A stretch of 64,000 bases of DNA from Naematelia aurantialba (Eukaryota; Basidiomycota; Tremellomycetes; Tremellales; Naemateliaceae): assembly GCA_021527695.1 (NCBI GenBank), contig JAKFAO010000003.1, positions 682,001 to 746,000 of the forward strand, in the 5' to 3' direction. The position numbers and the translations under genes were made by a program. This document shows positions 55,622 through 64,000 of this stretch, in pieces. The first letter of the stretch is position 1. Every line of letters begins with the position of its first letter. The notes below the pieces were generated by a model. It was not told the origin of the DNA. It did not search any database and worked only from the letters and a program-made list of their open reading frames with translations.

Positions 55622-56577
55622 TGATCGACCGCACTAACAGGGGATCGCGCCACCCTCTCGCCGCCAGTAACCCGCTCCCTCGGGTGGACTGGTCCCGTGC
55701 CCGGATCAGTCAGGCGAGGTGTAGTTGGATACGGTGTGCTCTCGATGGACTTTGCAGTGAGGGTGGATATCGTATATGGTCTACTGCATCGAGTCTTGCC
55801 ATACTTAGTCGACGAAAAATGCTACTAGAAGATGAGTTCGGATGCAGGATCAATTTCTCAGTTAGTGTTTATTTCTCAGCTAGTGCTTGCGTGCCGACTG
55901 GATCCTTTCGCACTGGAGCATCTTTTACACGGGAGCACAAGGCAGCAGCATCAATAGCGTGCACTTCTGTACCGAACACACTGACATAGCCTGGATATAC
56001 GAGAGCCTTGAGTACGAAATCGAACGGTATAAGGCAAGGTATTATCTCTGTGATTGCTGGTCTCGATTCCAACTGGGTGTCTGAGCTGGACATTTGAGCC
56101 CTCCAGCACGTCTGGAGGCGCTGCGGGGCACCGACACCTGCCCTTGTCATAGCTGCCTAGCTGCTGCATCGCCGCATAGCTGCATAGCAAGCAGCACAGG
56201 CCGCGTGCTGGCAAGAGTGCCACAAACTCCGCTGCGGTAGCTCGAGTGCGGGAATTTGGTGAAAACGCCGCGAGGTCCAAGGTGGAATCCCAACCGTTGG
56301 CGTCCACCTTCGCTCTCTCTCTTTCGATCCTTCAGTCATTCCTGCTACTCGCTCCTACACCTCTCTCCCTCTCTCTGCGCTCAAATACCGTCGTTACGAG
56401 GCACTTCTGATCACTGCGGCAACATCGTATCCTCAAGCAGGCAGAAATCAAAACGCAGGGCATTCTAAACCACTGCTCACACGCAAATCAACCAACCGAT
56501 ACCCATCCTGATAATCCTCGTCCTCGTCCCTTGTCGTGTCCCGCCGTATCGACCTCCCATCACAGGGAGATGATTCC
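55622..56577. other. Intergenic: 3' of the dipeptidase, 5' of NOT1
   Basis: Nearly 1 kb with no gene seen. CT-rich stretches near 56310-56390 precede the NOT1 start, as in many fungal promoters. Confidence 0.55.
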
Positions 56578-59500
56578 ATGATACCACCCCGACCTCCCGG
56601 CCTTCCACGACCTCCTGGCCTCAGCACCGCTGCGCAACCCATGTCCATGCCCCCCTCCGGCTTGGGAGGCGGGACACGTCCCCCGCCAGGATTCGGCGCC
56701 AGCACCAATGTGCCCCCGCAGCCGAGTCCCGCCTCGACAACCTCGGGCGCTGGCTTGGGCAGGAGAGGCGACCAGGATGGAAAAGGCGGCGCAGCGACTA
56801 TTGTCAGAGCACAGATCGTGTTTCTTCTCACCACGATCACCGAGGAGTCGTTTGAAAAGGCCAGCAATGAGATCAGGACGGTATGTCATCGTCGACGTCC
56901 TTTCATCCCCTCTCCAAGCTCCAATCTTCGCTACCACGGTCTCCGCGGTCACTGTGGTCTCAGAGATCGCCGCTTGCTAATTCTGCATAGCTTGTCTCCC
57001 AGAATGGCCCAGAAATGTATCACCATTTTCTGCGGCGAGCTGCGGTGACTGCCAACCACATCTTCCAGATCCTCATTCACCATTCTCAGCAGTATCAAGA
57101 CGATCCCGCCGCACCACCGCCAAGCATTCCATCGACAGGCAGTGCAGCTCTCATATGGCGGTTGATGGTCAACGAGGCGATCCGAGCCGCGCGCGATGTC
57201 ACACTCGCACCTCACTTCGCCTTGGTCATGCTGTCCCCGTTTCAGTCAACGCCCCTTCCATTGCCCTCGTTGAGGTTGTTTGGACTCTCGCCCTCCCTGC
57301 TCTTCTCTTTATCAGCTTACACACTTGCAGCTCCACATGTCTTCCCTCCAAATCATGCTTGGGCAGAAGTGATTCACACGCTGCTGCGACAAACATATCA
57401 ACCCACTATTGAGCTCCTACGAACTTCCCAACTCCCTTTCTGGTCAGCCGCCATTTCAGATCAAGCACCGTACACCGACGAGCTCAGTCTCCAAGAAGCC
57501 CGCACCCTCATCTTCGCTCTCTATCCTCGGTCGCCCTCATCCGGTGGAACTCCTAGGCCCCCTACCCCGACCAACCCAACGTCTCCCCACCAATCTCCGT
57601 TGTCTTCGCCTCAACGTCAAGCTCTACTGCATGCCCTCACAGTCAAATTCTCTTCGCCAGCCATAGTCTTACAGACCCTCTCTGCTCTTGGTCCAGGCGG
57701 GCCACCAGGATCACCTGGCGCCATACCTCTTGAGGATATCCTCTTTGAGCTGGGCGAAAATCTTACTCAAGACGAGGCGACGGTCGAAGCTGTTATCGGC
57801 AGGTGGTGGGGACCCTGGCTACTCGATGGCGAAACGTCACCAGGACAGCTTGTGGCCGAAGCCAGCCGCACAATCCTAGGTCTTTGCGAAGGGATGAGGG
57901 ATGGACGGATAGTCGATAATCACGTTGTTGTCAAGGCGCTGTCTTCATTGGTGGGTGTCTGCGTCATTAGTGCTGCTTGTCATCTGACCTTCACAGCCCG
58001 GAATATCAGGCTATGAGCTTGTGAGAGCATTCGACCAACCTCGATCGATAGCGGCATACCCCTCATCCCTCCCACTCCTTTTAAGCCTTCTGGTCGTGCC
58101 GCCCCAAACACCGATTCCGCCTTTGGCTGGTCTCCTGCCAGCTTCTCTCGACGCACCCGTCTGGAATAACCTTGACTCGCTCCTCTCTATCCTCAGCGCC
58201 CTCACTTCACTACCTCCTGACGCTCTCCCTATTTTCACCATGCCCAATGCTCCTCCCCCGTCAATATATGCCCGAATCGTCGAGCCCCCATCTCCCGAAG
58301 TCATCATGAACAAGCTCGCCCGGCAGCAGGCGAAGGATATCCAAGGCGCAGGACTATGGAACACGCTGGGACTTGTGCAGGTTTTGGTGTATGCTTGCGG
58401 TCTGGCGGATTCGGAGCATTTCAATGAGGATAGCGCAGATATTGGGCGGAGAGCCACAGAGTTACTGGACAAAGCCGCAGCATTGGCACCAGAACTTGTC
58501 CTGATCGCGCTTGAGAAAATCCCGGTAAGTGTCCGCAATCCCCTCCAGGCATCGGACATTGACATTTCTCAGAAGCCTCTGCCGGCTTCGGTCGCCAACA
58601 TGCACGTGCGGCTTCTGGCCCACTATCTCTCCTCGGTGGCAGCCAGCGTAACCTCGTCTCAACTCGTCTTCCAACAGATGTGGCAGCATAACCCAGACGG
58701 CCTCTTGGAAGTGCTTGTTGAATTCTATAGCGAGGACGAAAACAACATTGGTCGCGTAGCAGACGTTGCTTTTGAGCTGAAGGTGAGTCGTGTCGCTCTG
58801 ACAGCAGCTGACGACAGATTCTGGACAAGCTGCTCGCGTCCGACAATATGCACTTTGCATTGGACATTGCCTCTTTAGCGGCCTCGAAAGAGTACTTTGA
58901 TCTCGAGAAATGGTTAGCGGATGGGGTCTCGGTCAAAGGCGAAGAATTCCTGCAAAGCATCTTCGATTTCGTCGAGCACAAAATCCACCTCGAAATGGAC
59001 TTTCAGCATGCCTCGGAACTGGAGCGACCGCTGCTGTATACACTGGGTGTAGAAGTCTACGCAATGTTCCTTCGAGTGATCCGCAACGCAGAGGGCCTTT
59101 CCGCCGAAGACATTGCACGCTTCAAGCACCTTCGCACCGATATCCTCATCGTCCATCCAAGGCTATTGAATCTACGCCCGCATTCGAAGGAAGAACAGGG
59201 CTTTGTCGTCGCCAAGTTCCACAAGGACATCAATGACCAGGTCGATGAGATGTATCAACGCATGTATGGTGGCGACATCAAGCTCGACGAAGTCATCGAG
59301 GAACTGAAACGGTTGCAAGACTCGGGTGAACAGCGCGATCAAGAAATCTTTGCTTGCGCGCTTCATTCGGTCTTTGACGAGTTCAAATTTGTCAAGGCGT
59401 ATCCTGTGAAAGAGTTGACCATGACTGGTATACTATTTGGAGCCATCATCGATGCTCGACTGGTCAAGGATGTCCCGGCTTTTGTCGCTACACGATATGT

Positions 59501-62500
59501 CCTCGACGCCTGCCAAGCTCCACCATCCGAGGGCTTGTTCCAATTTGGTATCTACGCCCTCAGTGTTTTGCGTCGCTCTTTGGTGGACTTTCCCGGTCTT
59601 TGCAGATCGCTTCTCGATATCCCAGCTTTACACGAGTTACACCCAGTACTCATCAACGATGTTGTCGCTGCCCTCGGGGAACGGGAAGAGCTGGACATGC
59701 AGGATGGTGTCAAGCTGGCGTTTCCCGCGTTGCGATTGCCGATACTGGTCGAAGAAGGCTACGACGAGTTCCGGGAACCCGATGCCAAGAAGAAGGATGC
59801 CATCATGTTCGTCATCAACCAGATCGCTCCGTCCAATTACGAAGCGAAATCCAAAGAGATGCTCAAACTGTTTGAGGATCAGTACTCGAGATGGTTCGCG
59901 CACTACTTTATCGATGTACGAGTCAGTCTCGAGGCGAATCGACATGATATCTACCTCCAACTTCTGGAACTCATCGCGTCGCCCGTCCTCGAAAAACATG
60001 TACTATGGGAAACATATCGAAAAGCGAGGGATTTGCTGAATTCAGATTCGAGTTTGTCGTCCGCGTCTGAACGGGCGACACTGAAGACTGTGGCATTGTG
60101 GCTCGGACGAATCACATTGGCGAGGAACAAACCCATCAAACTGCGCGAATTATCCATCAAAGACCTTTTGATCCAAGGGTTCGACAACAAGCGCCTCATA
60201 GTCGCCATTCCCTTCGTATGCCACCTCATGGCGTGCTGCAAAGATTCCACCATCTTCCATCCTCCAAACCCCTGGGTGATGGCCGTCTTGTCCCTCCTCG
60301 TCGAGTTCTACCACTTTGGCGAGCTGCGGCTGAATTTCAAGTTTGAAATCGAGGTCTTGTTCAGCAAGCTGAATATTCAGCTGGAAACCATGCAGCCGTC
60401 CAGACTCTTGAGAACGCATACGCCGCCACCACCGCCACAACCCGACGTCCCGAATCGACTGGACGCAGAGCTTCAAAGGGCTCTTTCAGACCTGATGAAC
60501 GGCGGAGAACACTTTGAGCCGCCAGTCAATGATGCTTTTGCCCGCATGCAGGCATACCAGACCGAACAGGCGGCCCGCGAAGCCCAAGAAGCCTTCCTAC
60601 GGCGCATCAATGATCTGGTCGCTGAGCTACCCGAATTCCTGGTCTTCAGTCAAGATTATCCCATCTTCACTGCCCCTACCCTCAAGCGCGTCGTGCATCA
60701 CTCTATCGACCGAGCAATACGCGAAATTATTCAGCCTGTCGTCGAACGTTCCGTCACCATTGCTGGCATCTCGTCGCGTGACCTTGTGCAGAAAGACTTT
60801 GGCATGGATGGAGACGCCGTCAAGATGCGGCACGCAGCCCACCTCATGGTAGGAAACCTCGCCGGCAACCTCGCTCTAGTTACCTGCAAAGAACCGTTGC
60901 GCACGGGAATGACCGCCAACATTCGAAATATGCTTTCTCAGAATGGATTTACGGAGGAAAGCATGCCGGAAGGCATGATTCAAGGCTGCGTCAGCGACAA
61001 TCTCGACATTGCTTGCTCAGTGGTTCGACGAGCGGCCATGGAAAAGGCAGCTCAAGATATCGATGTCAACCTGCACTCCCAGTATGCCGCGCGCAGAGCG
61101 CACGCCGCCAACCGGTCTCGAGAACCATTCTTTGATAACTCTTCCTTTGGTGTCAGAGTCTTACAAAGCGCGCTGCCGGACCTACTCCGATTGAGGCCAG
61201 GTGGTGTCACTCCAGCTCAACTTCGGCTGTACGAGGATTTCGGCGAGCCGCCTCGCCATGTCACAAACTCGACCAACGGCGATGGTGCACCTTATCCCGA
61301 TCTGATGCCAGCCGACATCAAGCGTGGACAATCGCCGTTCTACCCTGAACTCGAAGCTACTGCCTCGCCGCCGACGATGACAGCGCAAGCTAGCATTGAG
61401 AAATTCCACGAGCTTGTTGCCGAGATTGAAATGCTCTTGCCTCAAATTCCCGCTACTTCTCTCGCGACCATCCCCGCAGATGACCCAATCCACGTTTTGG
61501 TGAGACGCATTGTAACGTCCGCCAATCAGTCTGCGAGCAGGGAACAGACGACCCTTAGTATTGCTCAAAAGGTCGCGCAGCTACTGTACAAGACACCGCT
61601 CTCACTTGGTCGCGAAGTCTATACGATGATGTTACAGCAATTGTGCGAGTCGTCCCGCAAAGTCGAAGCGGAGGTCAAGTCGTGGCTGATCTACGCTGAG
61701 GATTCGGTAAGCTTAACGATCTACCTACGTGGGAAAAATACTGATCAATCAGCGCAAATACAATGTTCCCGTCACGGTCACGCTGATCCGGACCGGCTTT
61801 CTTCCCATCGCAGAACTAGACAATCAGCTCGCGCAGTTGTGTCTGCAGTCTTTTGCGCCCGAAATCCTGGACTTTGTATCCGACTTGATCCGCGCCTGCT
61901 CGCTCAACGAGGTGCCCTATGTGCCCCGAAATAGCTTCGCTTCTTCTCTAGCGGCTCTGCTTAAAGCTCGAGAGTTGAATCGTTCGACCCCGTTCGTCAA
62001 CGCTCTGCTGGACGACTTGCGTGGTCACCGCGGCGCCCAAGACATGGCGACAGAATTGTCGGACGGATCCGACAAGGCGCCAGTCGACCCCATGGTTCAA
62101 GAACAGCTCGCTCATCACTTCCTTGAGTGGGTCCGTATCTACAGTCAGACTCGGAATGCCGAGGCTGCTTTCATCCCCTACATCACCCATATCCAGAAAG
62201 AGGGTATCCTGAATGGAGAAGATGTGTCATCGGCGTTCTATCGCACAGCCATCAATTGCGCGGTTGACATTGACATGGGATGGTTGGATCAAGCGCAACC
62301 CAAATTCTACGGCACCGACGCTCTGGCGAAGCTCGTCGTCCTGATCGTGAAGAACTACGGCGACAAGAGCGGCTCGCGTGCGCCTCGTGCCGTGTACTAC
62401 TACAACAAGATATTCAACATCATGGCGTATTCCCTTGTTCAGCGGCAGCTCGATGACAACTTCTCGCAGCGACCGTGGAGCCGGTTCTTCACGAGCATGC

Positions 62501-63679
62501 TCAACGAGCTTTCGAGCCTGGAATTCACCGTGCCGGAGACGTACTTTGGGTGCTTGAAAAGCTTTGCCAACGTGCTGGGTATCTTCCAGCCTATCTATGC
62601 GCCGCGCTTCGCCTACGGCTGGTTTACTGCCATCGCGCATCATCAGTTCATGCCGCGGATTTTGTCGATGACGCGTGACGAGGGATGGCCTGAATATCAC
62701 CGCTGCCTCATGTGGCTCCTCCGCTTCCTGAGTCCCATTTTGCAAGGCGAGATGTCTCCAGCGGCACGATTCTTCTACAAGGCGACGCTGCGTCTTTTCA
62801 TTACGATCATGAAGGATTTCCCAGAGTTTCTCGACGAGTTTTACCATTCTCTGTCGACGGCGATTCCCTCGCACTGTCTCCAACTCCGCAATATTGTGCT
62901 CGCAGCTTTCCCGGCATCACTCGGCCCGCTACCCAGTTGCTATAAACGTCTCGATGAGCTCGCGGGCGAAATGCAGCATTTCCCCACGGTCAGATCGGAT
63001 TATATCTCGGCCATGTCGGCGGGTAACATCAAGGCGGCAATCGATCAGCACGCTAGGATGGGTATGCCCACACAGAGCGCGATTGTGGCGGAACTCAAGA
63101 ATCGCATTGCGGTCAAGTCGATGGATGCAGAAGGTTCACCTGTCATCACGTGGAATCACACCCTACTACATGCCGTCGTCTTTTATCTGGGGACATCTGC
63201 CGTGCAGACCAGAGCCCAAGAGACGGGCGTAGTGGACTTTGAGAAGAGCGCACCCGAGGTTGGCTTGTTGTGCAGTCTTGCGTTTGCTCTGGATGCTGAA
63301 GGTCAGCTCAGTCTCTCGGCGCATTCTATCAGCGTGAATATACTAACGACTTCCAGGTCAATACTACATGCTCTGTGTGATTGCGGATCAACTGCGCTAT
63401 CCTTCCGCTCATACCCTCTTCTTCATCTCGTTTATGCTTCACCTGTACAGTATTTCGCTGGGTGGGGAACCGCAATCCGGTATCCCTGAGCGCATCGCAC
63501 GAGTCCTGCTCGAACGTATCTTGGTGCAGCGACCTCACCCCTGGGGTCTGCTTGTCACCTTTGTCCAGTTGGTCGAGGTCGAACAATATGGTCTGTTGAG
63601 GCAGCCTTGGGCAAGGGCCGATGTCGAGATTTTCGCCATGTTTACCAAGGCGCAAAGGGCGATTGTGGCGCAGGAATGA
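56578..63679 (+). CDS. CDC39: CCR4-NOT complex scaffold NOT1 (CNOT1)
   Basis: This is the central scaffold of the deadenylase complex. The ATG at 56578 (MIPPRPPGLPRPPGL) is used; the frame extends to a GTG at 56536 that is not a start. After a Gly/Pro-rich head come the HEAT-like N-terminal domain (RAQIVFLLTTITEESFEKAS, LVSQNGPEMYHHFLRRAA), a middle region with IFDFVEHKIHLEMDFQHASE and EQGFVVAKFHKDINDQVDEMYQ (CAF1-binding MIF4G region, about 58.8-59.8 kb), the DUF3819 region (FPSQDYPIFT-type, near 60.6-61.1 kb, RAIREIIQPVVERSVTIAG, AHLMVGNLAGNLALVTCKEP) and the NOT1 C-terminal superfamily domain (PRFAYGWFTAIAHHQFMPRI, WPEYHRCLMWLLRFLSPILQ, HPWGLLVTFVQLVE). The full length is a little over 2,100 codons, normal for the family. 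One exon alone spans over 1,000 codons. Confidence 0.93.
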
Positions 63680-64000
63680 TTCGGCCAAAATGGTCAGTCT
63701 ATAGTAGGATCACAACCGCGGACGAGCTCCTAACGGTGCGTAGTAGATCCATAGATGGATCGGTTTCCCTCTCCTTGGAGGCCGATTACCTTTGGAAGCC
63801 AACGGTACATACATGTCTTTACATCGACTTTTTCGGTTTCCTTCTCGGCGACACGCAGTCAATACAAGCATCAAACCTCTGTCTCTCCCCCATATCTCTT
63901 GCTGTGGTCTCAAAGCAAACAGACCGGCGCAAGGATCCTGTATGTACAACAAAACCACGAATTCAATCCTCGGAGCAACGCACAGCGAGTAATCCTCGCC
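63680..64000. other. 3' flank of NOT1 to window end
   Basis: No gene is visible in the last 321 bases. Confidence 0.55.

Noticed and set aside
56536..56577. NOT1 start at 56536
   Set aside because: That codon is GTG. The first in-frame ATG is at 56578. The same reasoning moved the starts of the siderophore transporter (4362), P450 (14837) and RDH54 (20871).

Overview
This is eukaryotic nuclear DNA from a fungus. Most genes have several short GT-AG introns, many near 50 nt, with CTGAC/CTAAC-like branch points. The DNA is GC-rich. The gene set (siderophore-iron MFS, SIN-type kinase, UPF0658 Golgi protein, intron-rich NOT1 and eRF1) fits a basidiomycete yeast, probably a tremellomycete. The species-level guess is inference; the intron style and gene families are seen directly. 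No virus, transposon, CRISPR or prokaryotic operon was recognised.

Layout. 0-0.4 kb: 3' end of an unidentified gene. 0.8-7.1 kb: a siderophore-iron transporter (-) and a maltose/alpha-glucoside transporter (+) diverging from a 0.7 kb region. 7.7-11 kb: COX18-like mitochondrial insertase (+) with large low-complexity inserts. 11.7-14.8 kb: a cytochrome P450 (-). 15.3-16.7 kb: a Ser/Pro-rich fungal protein (-). 17.3-18.3 kb: mitochondrial ribosomal protein uS17m (+). 18.5-20.1 kb: TAF11 (+). 20.9-25.5 kb: RDH54/TID1 recombination ATPase (+). 25.7-27.3 kb: histidine phosphatase (-). 28.8-32.6 kb: TAF1 (-). 33.1-38.8 kb: a large SIN-type kinase with an N-terminal CH-like domain and a C-terminal C1-like zinc finger (-). 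40.5-41.8 kb: mitochondrial ribosomal protein mL46 (-). 42.3-43.0 kb: ATP synthase subunit j (-). 44.0-46.9 kb: UPF0658 Golgi membrane protein (+). 47.6-50.0 kb: monothiol glutaredoxin GRX3/4 (-), whose 1.36 kb intron holds a 273-codon ORF. 50.3-52.1 kb: eRF1/SUP45 (+). 52.6-55.6 kb: membrane dipeptidase (+). 56.6-63.7 kb: NOT1/CNOT1 (+).

The genes are mostly housekeeping and do not form one pathway. Themes that recur are mitochondrial biogenesis (COX18, uS17m, mL46, ATP18), gene expression (TAF1, TAF11, eRF1, NOT1) and iron (siderophore transporter, CGFS glutaredoxin).

The most notable structural features are: introns expanded by tandem repeats in at least seven genes; a 4-nt microexon in RDH54 required to encode a conserved motif; a nested ORF in the GRX intron; and the CH-kinase-C1 architecture. 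Exon boundaries are read by eye from splice consensus plus conserved protein motifs. Where this could not be settled, the entry says so. Start codons were checked to be ATG.
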